From: Bacteroides sp.
GTDB taxonomy: Bacteria; Bacteroidota; Bacteroidia; Bacteroidales; Bacteroidaceae
Reading direction: 5' to 3'
DNA: 64,000 nucleotides
Assembly: GCA_015060735.1 (NCBI GenBank)
Contig: SUXX01000008.1
Coordinates: 1-64,000, forward strand
Shown piece by piece: positions 16,540-24,715 of this stretch. Made by a program: the position numbers and the translations under genes. Below the pieces are notes generated by a model that saw nothing but the letters and a program-made list of their open reading frames with translations, was not told the DNA's origin and did no database searches. Every line of letters starts with the position of its first letter. Position 1 is the stretch's first letter.

Positions 16540-16974
16540 TTACTTGAAATAATTTGAATTTTGATAAGTTACAGTTGTATAACCATCATCTTTCCAATGC
16601 AAAATCGTTATCCAAAAATTAGGATAATAGAAAGTACGACTTAATTGAATTGCATCATTTGTCAATTCTGTAACTCTAGTATATGAAGTTTTCTGAAATG
16701 CTTTATTCATTGCAAGAAACCATTCATATCCTACTTTACAACCATCATCAACCCCCATACATTCAGCAACAACTTGTCCGTTTTTAAACGTAAAATAAAC
16801 CCCATTTGATTCATATTCCTCCAAACCATTTCTTGCTTCCGTGAATTTTAAATCTCGAAACTTTTGTTTTAATTCACTTTTTGTTTTTCCCAAATTATTT
16901 GGTGGAATCTGAGAATAGATATTCTGCGACATTATAAAGATAAAAAAGAAAATAGTAACAATAAATTTGTTCAT
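16540..16974 (-). CDS. Predicted secreted protein of the AT-rich cluster, unknown function
   Basis: A 144-residue protein with a signal peptide (MNKFIVTIFFFIFIMSQNIYSQ) and no lipobox. The mature sequence begins IPPNNLGKTKSELKQKFRDL, again a short GxxxxxL helix before beta strands (GVYFTFKNGQVVAECMG), resembling the pattern in the neighbouring lipoprotein at 15896-16441. It contains one Cys pair (ECMG...DGCK) that could form a disulfide. No family is recognised. It lies 41 bp downstream of the 441-residue membrane protein. Confidence 0.65.
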   Translation of the reverse strand: MNKFIVTIFFFIFIMSQNIYSQIPPNNLGKTKSELKQKFRDLKFTEARNGLEEYESNGVYFTFKNGQVVAECMGVDDGCKVGYEWFLAMNKAFQKTSYTRVTELTNDAIQLSRTFYYPNFWITILHWKDDGYTTVTYQNSNYFK

Positions 16975-17015
16975 AGTATCTATTATTATAATGATGAATT
17001 AATAGTTTGAAAAAA

Positions 17016-18341
17016 TTATAACAGTTTAAACCTGTCCTCCACGCTGCAATATTCAGAATAAGTTAGATTTTCTTTATTTAAAATGCTAAACAATTCAGTA
17101 GCCAAAGTAACTTTTTCTGCATTATAAGGATTCATGAAATTCGAAGGATTGCATTGTTTTTTTAATTTATTTAAAACATTGTCGTCAATGAAAGAAATAC
17201 TTAATTCACGCATTGCATCATCAACTAACGCTTTTAAACTTTCTCTATCATCACCTAAAACTTCTAACACTTTTGAATATAAGATATTTGCCTTGTCGAT
17301 TTTTTCTTTATCGAAAGGAGTCATAAAGTTATTAGGATGGCACATTCTAAGCAATCTTTGCTTCATTGTTTCTTTCTCAATTTTTATTATTCGATTTCTT
17401 TTATTGATAAGGAAAGTTATTAACACAATAAATAATATTGTTAGAGAAGTTAATCCATATAATATAATCTTATTTCTATCCTTAGTTTGTGGGTCACTCC
17501 ATACGTCATAAACAATATTCCAAAATGCTACAGGCACATATTTATTATCTACACGGTAATATCCATTATACATAGCACCACCATCATCACCTATTTGTTC
17601 TTCTACTTTACTTACTTCAATGTAACCACCATCAGCTAAATTCCATGGAGACCACTTAAGTAATGAATCAGCATATTGCTTACCTCTCGCCCATTTTAGA
17701 TTATCATAACTGAACATTTGATAATACTCATTCTCAACTTTATCGATAACATCCCAATGGTTTATGTCTGATATTTTGCCATAATATGATGACTTTGGAT
17801 TTGTTGTGTGAAATTCAAAAGCTTCATCAATTGCGGTCTGTACAGATGGCGCATAATCATATAGCCATCTGTTTTCTTGTTTAAAATACCCGACAGAACG
17901 TGGAAAAATCTGATACTCTTTAAAACCTCTTCCTGTAGACTCTATGATATTAAAAAGCCAACCAGTCCATTTATTGTCTGTGTCATATTTATTAGTTGAT
18001 TCCCATTTTGGTTTCAAATTATATATTTTATATATATTCCCATATCTCTCTTCCCATTCTGCTTTTTCCCTTTTCGAATATATAGAAGAAAATAATGACG
18101 ATTGGACGTACTGGGGAATTTCACCTTTTTCATAGCCTACTTTCTCTCCTGAATACTCTATCATCACAAATTCATTTTGTTCTTTAAAGAAATTCCTAAG
18201 TTCAGAATATGCTTCGGAACGAAGGCGGTCTCTTTTTTCTTCGACATACTTAAAACTGAAAATAATAATTATGCCACATAAAATAAAATACAATATAATG
18301 GTTAAAACCATATATTTGTTTATTTTTGAAGAACTTACCAT
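17016..18341 (-). CDS. Two-helix membrane protein with duplicated Cys-Pro-Asn-Phe-Met motif
   Basis: A 441-residue protein. One membrane helix near residues 10-30 and a second near 285-305 bracket an extracytoplasmic domain of about 250 residues rich in Trp and Tyr. The cytoplasmic C-terminus holds two copies of one motif about 80 residues apart: LLRMCHPNNFMTPFDKEKID (near 335) and LKKQCNPSNFMNPYNAEKVT (near 400). Each motif is followed by A-x-x-L and a Leu-rich helix. I do not recognise a named domain. The neighbour gene encodes a DnaJ-type protein with the same one-helix plus soluble-domain logic, so a shared membrane complex is possible. Confidence 0.75.
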   Translation of the reverse strand: MVSSSKINKYMVLTIILYFILCGIIIIFSFKYVEEKRDRLRSEAYSELRNFFKEQNEFVMIEYSGEKVGYEKGEIPQYVQSSLFSSIYSKREKAEWEERYGNIYKIYNLKPKWESTNKYDTDNKWTGWLFNIIESTGRGFKEYQIFPRSVGYFKQENRWLYDYAPSVQTAIDEAFEFHTTNPKSSYYGKISDINHWDVIDKVENEYYQMFSYDNLKWARGKQYADSLLKWSPWNLADGGYIEVSKVEEQIGDDGGAMYNGYYRVDNKYVPVAFWNIVYDVWSDPQTKDRNKIILYGLTSLTILFIVLITFLINKRNRIIKIEKETMKQRLLRMCHPNNFMTPFDKEKIDKANILYSKVLEVLGDDRESLKALVDDAMRELSISFIDDNVLNKLKKQCNPSNFMNPYNAEKVTLATELFSILNKENLTYSEYCSVEDRFKLL

Positions 18342-18436
18342 AGCGTCTAATTAATGAATTAATAAATTAAGTTTTTATATTCGTGGATTGGATATATAAA
18401 AAACTAAAGACTAATCGACTTTGTATAATATCTTTA

Positions 18437-18958
18437 TTAAATATTTTCTTTTAAAACCATTATATCATAAAACTTCACCCTATTGGTTATGAAAAAACTA
18501 TACACAAAACCATCTGCCTTAAAAGCAAAATAGTCCACAACATTACCATCCATATCAGCTTTTGAATCTTTATAATAAGGTTTCAAATCTCTATATAAAT
18601 TGGTTATTGAATTTTCAGGATAAACCATATCTGCATCAACCATAAAACGTATTTCATTACGCATAACATTAAAATTGAAAGTATTTACACATTTTGCATA
18701 AGCAAAATTATCAAGACTTCCATTCCAAAATGCTCTGTATTTACCACTGCTATTATCCTCAAAATACTTGTATTGTTTCATTTTACTCTCAAATTGATTT
18801 TCATCAAGCGAAAGCAGTAAAATGAAATTTTCAATTGTTGGTTGTATAACTGCAACAGAGTATTCACCACCATAAGATTTATACTCAACATTTAAATTTT
18901 GAGAATTTGCAACATTACAACTTAAAATCAAAAGTAAAAGTACAAGATTTTTTTTCAT
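18437..18958 (-). CDS. Predicted secreted protein coupled to the DnaJ-domain gene
   Basis: A 173-residue protein with a signal peptide (about 1-19, MKKNLVLLLLILSCNVANSQ) and an otherwise soluble mixed alpha-beta sequence. A lipobox at LILSC is possible because a Cys falls at residue 14, but the h-region would be short. The mature part contains YKSYGGEYSVAVIQP and a Tyr-rich end. No family recognised. Its start codon lies one base after the stop of the DnaJ-domain gene, so the two are translationally coupled. Confidence 0.65.
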   Translation of the reverse strand: MKKNLVLLLLILSCNVANSQNLNVEYKSYGGEYSVAVIQPTIENFILLLSLDENQFESKMKQYKYFEDNSSGKYRAFWNGSLDNFAYAKCVNTFNFNVMRNEIRFMVDADMVYPENSITNLYRDLKPYYKDSKADMDGNVVDYFAFKADGFVYSFFITNRVKFYDIMVLKENI

Positions 18959-18959
18959 A

Positions 18960-20105
18960 TCATTCCCATTTAAAAGTTTTTACAATATTATCAAAGTCAG
19001 GCAACCAAAGTGCTTTATCCTTTTCACGGTATGAGACAATCAGTTTTACTGCTTCATCATCATTAAACAGAAGATATAAAGTACAAGCTGTAGTATTATT
19101 ACCAGTACCACCTCTTCGATATTTAATTTCAACTGCCTTAGTTCCGTTTATGTCAATCCATTTATATGTAGGTTCTTCCAATGCCTTAAAGCCACCTAAT
19201 TCAGCATCTACAATCCCTCTAAAAAACTCTTTGGTTTCATTATCGATTCTTTCTGTTTGATTATATAGAAGGAAATCACCTTTATTACCAACAATATGTT
19301 GTATCATAATGCGACAATATTGTTTATACGCATCAGGTGATTTTGCAGACAAGCCCTTTTGTTGAAAAACAACAGCATCTGAATTATAAGCAATACCAAT
19401 CCCTTTTAAGAGCTTTGTATATTCATCGTAATCATTACGCAATTCTACTGTATTGGGTACTGATATTGAAAAAGCTCCATTATCAATAATATATTTCGTC
19501 CAATATTCAGGAACTTGAAATTCAGGAAGGGAAACTACTGCTTGGGATGGTTTTACTATATACGCTGTATTTATTGGGATTTCATCAACAGGCTTCATTT
19601 CATAATCATCAATTGTATTTTTAGGACAAGCATTGATGAATATTCCAATAACTAAAAGAATAAGTCCCCCATAAACATAATTCTTGGCACTATTCCAAGC
19701 ACCAGTAGCAGCTTTTTTAGATACATCTTTTAATGAACTCAAAAATTCCCTAACCAATTCTTCAGCTAATTTTCTTGCACTTTGAATATCTTCCTTTAAA
19801 GATTCATCTTGTACTTCATAATCATATTCCCAAGATTTTCTATTAGCAGTATTAGCATATTGAGTAGGTTTATAATATTTCTGAGTTTCAGAGAATATAT
19901 TGTATTCTCTATCATATCTTTCTCGTTTAGTCTTATCTTTAAGAATTGCATACGCTTCATTAATATCTTGCATCATAGATATAGCATCATCACCCTGATT
20001 CTTATCAGGATGCCATTTAATAGACATAGAACGATATGCTGCTTTTATGTCATAATCGGAAGCGGATTGCGATACACCAAGTATCTTATAGTAATCTTTA
20101 AACAT
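18960..20105 (-). CDS. DnaJ-domain membrane protein of the AT-rich cluster
   Basis: A 381-residue protein. Residues 1-70 are a complete J domain (DYYKILGVSQSASDYDIKAAYR, HPD in KWHPDKN, AYAILKDKTKRERYD), so it can be expected to stimulate a DnaK-type chaperone. A linker with a charged helix follows, then one membrane helix near 148-165 (YGGLILLVIGIFINA), then an extracytoplasmic domain of about 200 residues. That domain begins after a Pro-rich spacer and has the pattern of lipid or protein-binding sandwiches (WTKYIIDNGAFSISVP, DAVVFQQKGL, GTKAVEIKYRRGG). The architecture puts the J domain in the cytoplasm and the unknown domain outside. It is the second gene of the cluster. Confidence 0.85.
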   Translation of the reverse strand: MFKDYYKILGVSQSASDYDIKAAYRSMSIKWHPDKNQGDDAISMMQDINEAYAILKDKTKRERYDREYNIFSETQKYYKPTQYANTANRKSWEYDYEVQDESLKEDIQSARKLAEELVREFLSSLKDVSKKAATGAWNSAKNYVYGGLILLVIGIFINACPKNTIDDYEMKPVDEIPINTAYIVKPSQAVVSLPEFQVPEYWTKYIIDNGAFSISVPNTVELRNDYDEYTKLLKGIGIAYNSDAVVFQQKGLSAKSPDAYKQYCRIMIQHIVGNKGDFLLYNQTERIDNETKEFFRGIVDAELGGFKALEEPTYKWIDINGTKAVEIKYRRGGTGNNTTACTLYLLFNDDEAVKLIVSYREKDKALWLPDFDNIVKTFKWE

Positions 20106-20114
20106 TTTTGTTTG

Positions 20115-20330
20115 TTATCTTTGTAAAATTGAAGAATCGTTATTTTTATCATTCTTTTCTTTTTTCCATATAGCACGAATAGCACCATATGCGGCAGCAA
20201 GAAGAATAACACCAATAAAACCAGGAGTACGATAACCTGCTTCTTGTCTTCCAGCATTAAGAAGTCCAAACAATAGAAAAAATACAAATACTATTCCAAT
20301 AGTAACTAATATCTTTGCTAACTTGCCCAT
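20115..20330 (-). CDS. Small two-helix membrane protein, first gene of the AT-rich cluster
   Basis: A 71-residue protein with membrane helices near 7-26 (ILVTIGIVFVFFLLFGLLN) and 37-54 (GFIGVILLAAAYGAIRAIW) and a charged C-terminus (KKEKNDKNNDSS). The short periplasmic turn is AGRQEAGYRTP. It ends 9 bp before the DnaJ-domain gene. The overlapping frame ending at 20045 was rejected because it lacks this membrane pattern and runs into the next gene. Function unknown. Confidence 0.65.
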   Translation of the reverse strand: MGKLAKILVTIGIVFVFFLLFGLLNAGRQEAGYRTPGFIGVILLAAAYGAIRAIWKKEKNDKNNDSSILQR

Positions 20331-20397
20331 AACTATATAATTCCCATTCGACTCAAAATGGTAGATTAAGATTTAAAACAAAGGCATAAAAAGAAAA

Positions 20398-20473
20398 GTG
20401 TGAGTCTGTAGCTCTTATCCTATTAGTTGGCTCTGGACTGCCATAGAAGTTGATAAGAAAAAACAGCTCACAC
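20398..20473 (-). ncRNA. Structured element, stem-loop motif copy A (sense to the gene cluster)
   Basis: On the minus strand the outer stem GTGTGAG (20473-20467) pairs with CTCACAC (20404-20398) and extends by CTGT/ACAG. Inside, CTTATC pairs with GATAAG, and an inner stem TGGC/GCCA carries a loop with GTCCAG. Conserved single-stranded parts are AACTTCTAT and ACTAATAGG. The same unpaired sequences recur on the other strand in copy B with different but still complementary stems. It begins 68 bp upstream of the 20330 start codon. RNA status is inferred. Confidence 0.55.
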
Positions 20474-20518
20474 CTTTGGCTGTATATATAATAAGATACA
20501 TATATACGAAACCAAAGG
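20473..20518. repeat. AT-rich hairpin linking copies A and B
   Basis: CCTTTGG (20473-20479) pairs with CCAAAGG (20512-20518), and inside it GTATATAT (20482-20489) pairs with ATATATAC (20500-20507). It abuts both neighbouring elements without spacer, making three hairpins in a row. Confidence 0.7.
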
Positions 20519-20662
20519 AAGAACGTCCTTCATTTATTCCAACTTCTATATGAATTGTCCAGATTCACTAATGAGGAATAAAGCTAAACGCTTTCCTAAA
20601 ATATGTCCGCTACACCTGTAGCAAGGGCAAATATAGGAATTATTTAGCAAAAGGACGTTCTT
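20519..20662 (+). ncRNA. Structured element, stem-loop motif copy B (inverted relative to A)
   Basis: A 12-bp outer stem, AAGAACGTCCTT (20519-20530) with AAGGACGTTCTT (20651-20662), encloses a stem-loop. Its stem is TTTATTCC (20533-20540) with GGAATAAA (20575-20582); its inner stem is TGAAT/ATTCA with a loop containing GTCCAG. AACTTCTAT and ACTAAT-AGG match copy A. A further hairpin, GCTACACCTGTAGC (20609-20622), follows. Which strand is transcribed is unknown. A minus-strand promoter element lies at 20628-20635. Confidence 0.5.
20628..20635 (-). promoter_or_regulatory. -7 promoter element upstream of the AT-rich cluster
   Basis: TATATTTG on the minus strand. If used, the transcript would start near 20621 and carry a leader of about 290 nt containing all three hairpins before the first gene at 20330. 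Confidence 0.4.
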
Positions 20663-20911
20663 TGTGAGCTGCTTATTTGCAAAAATAGTTTTTTTGTGCA
20701 TTCTATAGGCAAAAGTTTATCATTATTTGCAGAACGGTATTAATTAAGTCGTTAATAGTATACAAGTATTTCAGAACGATATAATTTTTATACAATAGGG
20801 AAAAGATTCTGTAATAACTATTAGACGTTTAGTAGGAAGTCTGCCGTTCGCGAGAATAGCAGTTTTTTCTGTTTCAAGTGAAATATGTCTCAGAATTATT
20901 TCTAATTATAG
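20663..20911. other. AT-rich gap without a recognisable gene
   Basis: No supported open frame or RNA gene. Only a pair of short direct repeats, CAGAACGGTAT (20730-20740) and CAGAACGATAT (20772-20782), 42 bp apart, was noticed. The promoter of the DUF3791 gene follows at 20912. Confidence 0.6.
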
Positions 20912-20919
20912 TACATTTG
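20912..20919 (+). promoter_or_regulatory. -7 promoter element of the DUF3791 locus
   Basis: TACATTTG matches TAnnTTTG. The predicted transcript start near 20925 lies just upstream of three in-frame ATG codons at 20940, 20976 and 20994. Confidence 0.5.
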
Positions 20920-20993
20920 TTGGAGAATGATTGTTGAATATGCACCTTTCTTTTTATATTAGCAATATCAGTGGGATGCATAATAACTATTTC

Positions 20994-21218
20994 ATGGATA
21001 AAATAAATCAAGATGTAGCCTATTTCATTTCTTTTTGCATCGAGCAATATAAGAATATAAAAGGAATAGATGGTGCAGAAGTTGTAGAAACTTTTGCCAA
21101 ATATGGTGTGATGGATTATTTAAGTAATCATTTTGAGATTCTGCATACACAGAGTAAGCAATGGATATTGGAAGATATTGAAGAATATATTGAAACAAGG
21201 AAAGGAGATGTGAAATGA
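20994..21218 (+). CDS. DUF3791 family protein, probable antitoxin-like partner
   Basis: A 74-residue acidic helical protein of the DUF3791 family (INQDVAYFISFCIEQYKN, VVETFAKYGVMDYLSNHFE, ILHTQSKQWILEDIEEYI). In Bacteroidales and Firmicutes this family sits next to DUF3990 genes, in a pair that behaves like a toxin-antitoxin arrangement by genomic context. ATG codons at 20940 and 20976 in the same frame would add 18 or 6 residues. The start at 20994 was chosen because family members begin a few residues before this Asp-rich helix. It overlaps the next gene by 4 bp (ATGA). Confidence 0.75.
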   Translation: MDKINQDVAYFISFCIEQYKNIKGIDGAEVVETFAKYGVMDYLSNHFEILHTQSKQWILEDIEEYIETRKGDVK

Positions 21219-21517
21219 AAATTTATCATGGCAGCTTGGAGATAGTTGAAAACCCAGAAATTCGATTTCCTAACAGAACGTTGGATTACGGTATTATGAT
21301 GAATCTATCTATCAATCAAAGTAATTTGTATTTATTATTGTCATCTAAAATAAGTTGGTTGGCAACGATGCTTGCTGAAGATAAAAATATTAGTATTGTA
21401 GATGCTATCAAGGAGATTTATGCATCTGAATTATACAAAAAACTAGAAAATGAAAGTACAAAGGCTTGGCATTTAGGACCAGTAGCTTTATATGAAGAAT
21501 TAATGGAGGAACAATAA
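21215..21517 (+). pseudogene. DUF3990 start fused in frame to a DUF3791-like tail (internal deletion)
   Basis: A 100-residue chimera. Residues 1-26 (MKIYHGSLEIVENPEIRF and on to TLDYG) match the beginning of DUF3990 proteins, whose YHGS carries the His typical of ADP-ribosyltransferase-like folds. From about residue 27 it switches to a DUF3791-type sequence (ISWLATMLAEDKNISIVDAIKEIY, then ELYKKLENESTKAWHLGP). The usual order is DUF3791, DUF3990, DUF3791, so the likely history is an in-frame deletion that removed most of DUF3990 and joined its start to the downstream DUF3791 gene. The catalytic part is gone. The product may still be made and keep the helical part. Confidence 0.65.
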
Positions 21518-21537
21518 GGGGAAATAAATCCCCTTTT
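21516..21537 (+). terminator. Hairpin terminator after the DUF3791 locus
   Basis: AAGGGGA and TCCCCTT pair around AATAAA, followed by TTTT. It overlaps the stop codon region of the fused gene and lies between convergent genes. Confidence 0.75.
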
Positions 21538-21561
21538 ATTGTATCGCTTTTATTATTCTTA

Positions 21562-22290
21562 TCAATTTATATACACACAATCAAAATACTCTTCGAATAG
21601 TGCCTTGGCTTCATCCAGCTGGGCAGGGGTATTTTCCTTCACACCTTGAAGTTTGTATTCCTTACCCATGGCTTCGTACTTATGAACGCCTAGTGTGTGG
21701 TAGGGGAGGATCTCAAGGCGTTGAATCATTCGGTAGTCCTTGAAGTGCTCGCCCAAGGCACGGATGTCTTCTTCGGCATTGCTGATACCCGGTACAAGAA
21801 CATAACGCATCCAGAAAGGTGTGCCATTCTTTTCCAACCATTCGGCGATTTTCAAGGTTTGTGTATTACTTCGTTCGGTCAGAGTGAGATGCTTGGAAGG
21901 ATTGAATTGCTTTACATCGAGCAAGACCAAATCGACCAAACCGAGAAGTTCTTCCACGTGTTCATTCCAGATGCTTCCATTGGTGTCAATACAGATATGA
22001 ATGCCGAGTTCTTTCAGACGTTTTACCATGGGGATGAGTTCCTTGGCTTGGAAAGTGGGTTCGCCACCACTAAAGGTTACACCACCTTTCTTACCAAAAA
22101 ACGGACGTTGGCTCATGGCCATACGGGCTATCTCGTCAATCGGGGTTTCTTTGCTTTCACCTTTAGCATCGATGGTGTCGGGATTGGCACAATAAAGGCA
22201 ACGAAAATTGCACCCTTGAAGGAAGACTACAAGGCGAAGACCGGGACCATCGTAAGTGCCCATGGATTCGTAGGAGTGTACTCTTAACAT
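21562..22290 (-). CDS. pflA: Pyruvate formate-lyase activating enzyme
   Basis: A 242-residue radical SAM enzyme that installs the glycyl radical on PflB under anaerobic conditions. The iron-sulfur cluster motif CNFRCLYC is present near residue 28, and SFGGEP-type residues appear as TFSGGEPTF. YDGPGLRLVVFLQGC is the canonical activase opening. Length and order match family members. It lies 170 bp downstream of pflB on the same strand, with a long inverted repeat in between, and ends against a convergent terminator. Confidence 0.97.
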   Translation of the reverse strand: MLRVHSYESMGTYDGPGLRLVVFLQGCNFRCLYCANPDTIDAKGESKETPIDEIARMAMSQRPFFGKKGGVTFSGGEPTFQAKELIPMVKRLKELGIHICIDTNGSIWNEHVEELLGLVDLVLLDVKQFNPSKHLTLTERSNTQTLKIAEWLEKNGTPFWMRYVLVPGISNAEEDIRALGEHFKDYRMIQRLEILPYHTLGVHKYEAMGKEYKLQGVKENTPAQLDEAKALFEEYFDCVYIN

Positions 22291-22308
22291 ATTCTTTGTG
22301 TAATTAAA

Positions 22309-22407
22309 TTAGGCACGGATAACACGGATTTTTTCGCTTTGCTCAACAACACGTCACGGTAAAGTTGATGTTTACATATACTAAAAACCGTGTTAATCCG
22401 TACCTAA
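22309..22407. repeat. Long inverted repeat between pflB and pflA
   Basis: TTAGGCACGGATAACACGG (22309-22327) pairs with the complement of CCGTGTTAATCCGTACCTAA (22388-22407), allowing one bulge and one mismatch. Loop about 60 bp. This resembles a dispersed intergenic repeat type distinct from the TCATTCTGA palindromes. It would form a hairpin in the pflB-pflA transcript. Confidence 0.75.
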
Positions 22408-22459
22408 AAAATAAGTGGATGCGTATAACACACCCACTTATAATGATTATTTCTCAAAA

Positions 22460-24682
22460 TTACATTCTTTCGTGGAAGCTACGTGAAATGACTTCCAACT
22501 GATGTTCGCGACTTAACTTGATGAAGTTCACGGCATAACCGGAAACGCGGATAGTCAATTGCGGATACTTTTCAGGGTGTTCCATGGCATCAAGCAACAT
22601 TTCACGGTTCAATACGTTCACGTTCAAGTGGTGGGCACCCTTCACGAAGTAAGCGTCCATCATAGTCACGAGGTTTTCTACACGGGTTTCCATATCCACA
22701 CCGAGAGACTTCGGCACGATAGAGAAGGTGTTGGAAATACCGTCCTGAGCATCGCGGTAACGCAACTTAGCTACGGAACTTAATGAAGCGATAGCACCAT
22801 TCTTGTCGCGTCCGTGCATGGGGTTAGCTCCCGGAGCGAAGGCAACGCCCTTGGCACGACCATCGGGAGTAGCACCGGTCTTCTTACCATACATTACATT
22901 CGAAGTAATGGTGAGCAATGATAAGGTAGGACGAGCGTTCTTGTAAACCGGGTGCTTCTTCAATTCTTCAGTGAAGAAGTAAACCAGGTCAACACCCAAT
23001 TGGTCTACACGGTCATCATCGTTACCGAACATTGGGAAGTCCTTTTCGATTTCGAAGCTTTCTGTCAATCCGATTTCATTACGCTTGGCGTGAACCTTAC
23101 CATACTTGATGGCCGACAAGGAGTCGAGCACGATAGACAAACCGGCCACACCGTAAGCCAAGTTGATACGTGGATTGGTGTCGATGAATGCCATCTGAGC
23201 CTTTTCGTAGTAATACTTGTCGTGCATGTAGTGGATGATGTTCATAGCATCGTTGTAAACACGGGCAATCTCCATCAATACCTTCTTGTAGTTAGACAAT
23301 ACTTCTTCGAAGTTAAGCAATTCGCCGGTCAATACCGGGATGTCCTTTACCATTACGGTACCTGTGTTTTCGCAACGACCACCGTTGATGGCAAGCAAAA
23401 GAGCCTTGGCCAAGTTACAACGGGCACCGAAGAACTGGATTTGTTGACCGATGGCTTGATAAGATACACAACATGCAATACCGTAGTCATCACAATTACG
23501 GACTTCACGCATCAACTTATCGTTTTCGTATTGAACGGAAGATGTATCAATCGAAACACGGGCACAGAAGTCCTTGAAACCTTCCGGCAATTCCGGGCTC
23601 CACAGAACAGTCATGTTTGGTTCGGGTGAGGGGCCGAGGTTGTAAAGGGTCTGCAAGAAACGGAAGGAAGTCTTAGTCACCTTGGTGCGACCATCGTTGA
23701 AACGTCCACCAATAGCTTCGGTTACCCAAGTAGGGTCGCCGGCAAAGATGTCGTTGTATGATTGCATACGCAAGTGGCGAACCATACGCAACTTTATGAC
23801 GAACTGGTCAATCAATTCTTGAGCGTAAGTTTCGTCAATCAAGCCCTTGTCCATATCGTACTGAATATAGATGTCGAGGAATGAAGACACGTTACCGAGT
23901 GACATAGCGGCACCGTCTTGTTCCTTTACCGCAGCCAGATATGCCATATATACCCATTGAACGGCTTCTTGGGCACTGGTGGCCGGACGACTCAAGTCCA
24001 AGCCGTAGTATTCGCCCATCACCTTGATTTCGTTCAAGGCCTTGATTTGTTCGGACACTTCTTCGCGGAGGCGGATAGTAGCATCGGTCATCGGGCTAGT
24101 CAACTTCTTCAAGTCTTCCTTCTTGGCTTCAATCAAACGGTCGATACCATACAAGGCCAAACGACGATAGTCACCAATGATGCGTCCACGGGCATAGTTG
24201 TCGGGCAAACCGGTCAAGAACCCGAGTGAACGGAACAAGCGGATTTCTTCGGTATAGGCATCGAACACCCCGTCGTTGTGTGTCTTACGGTAGTGAGTAA
24301 AGATGTCCTTCACCTTTTCATCCACTTCCACACCGTTTTCGCGACAAGCCTTGGCCACGACATTGATACCACCAAATGGCTTGATGGCACGCTTCAAAAG
24401 TTCGTCTGTCTGAAGACCTACAATCAGTTCGTTTTCACGGTCGATATATCCGGCCTTATGAGAGGTGATGGTTGATACGGTTACAGGGTCGAGGGCACGC
24501 ACACCATTGTTGGCTCTTTCTTCTTCGAGAGCCTTCAGACAAGCGTTCCACACTTTCATGGTTCTTTCCGTTGGTCCTACCAAGAAAGAAGCATCTCCTT
24601 CGTAAGGAGTGAGGTTTTCATGAACGAAATCGCCTACGTTGATTTCTGTCATCCATTTACCTTCTTTAAAGTTCATTTTCAT
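22460..24682 (-). CDS. pflB: Formate C-acetyltransferase (pyruvate formate-lyase)
   Basis: A 740-residue glycyl-radical enzyme that converts pyruvate and CoA to acetyl-CoA and formate in anaerobic metabolism. The adjacent cysteine pair is present ([13 protein letters not shown], near residue 400) and the radical glycine sits in [11 protein letters not shown] close to the C-terminus. Full length. A second ATG at 24676 could be used instead. A promoter element TACCTTTG lies 34 bp upstream. The partner activase pflA follows on the same strand. Formate made here can feed PurT and Fhs, both encoded in this window. Confidence 0.97.
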   Translation of the reverse strand: MKMNFKEGKWMTEINVGDFVHENLTPYEGDASFLVGPTERTMKVWNACLKALEEERANNGVRALDPVTVSTITSHKAGYIDRENELIVGLQTDELLKRAIKPFGGINVVAKACRENGVEVDEKVKDIFTHYRKTHNDGVFDAYTEEIRLFRSLGFLTGLPDNYARGRIIGDYRRLALYGIDRLIEAKKEDLKKLTSPMTDATIRLREEVSEQIKALNEIKVMGEYYGLDLSRPATSAQEAVQWVYMAYLAAVKEQDGAAMSLGNVSSFLDIYIQYDMDKGLIDETYAQELIDQFVIKLRMVRHLRMQSYNDIFAGDPTWVTEAIGGRFNDGRTKVTKTSFRFLQTLYNLGPSPEPNMTVLWSPELPEGFKDFCARVSIDTSSVQYENDKLMREVRNCDDYGIACCVSYQAIGQQIQFFGARCNLAKALLLAINGGRCENTGTVMVKDIPVLTGELLNFEEVLSNYKKVLMEIARVYNDAMNIIHYMHDKYYYEKAQMAFIDTNPRINLAYGVAGLSIVLDSLSAIKYGKVHAKRNEIGLTESFEIEKDFPMFGNDDDRVDQLGVDLVYFFTEELKKHPVYKNARPTLSLLTITSNVMYGKKTGATPDGRAKGVAFAPGANPMHGRDKNGAIASLSSVAKLRYRDAQDGISNTFSIVPKSLGVDMETRVENLVTMMDAYFVKGAHHLNVNVLNREMLLDAMEHPEKYPQLTIRVSGYAVNFIKLSREHQLEVISRSFHERM

Positions 24683-24715
24683 GAGCTAAAATATTATGTT
24701 AAAAATTAGAAGGTG

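Noticed and set aside
20398-20662. Retron, group II intron or integron attC site
   Set aside because: No reverse transcriptase or integrase gene is present near the structured region, and the attC core bases are not seen.
21215-21517. Intact DUF3990 toxin gene
   Set aside because: Only the first 26 residues match. The rest is DUF3791-like, and the length is far below that of DUF3990 proteins.
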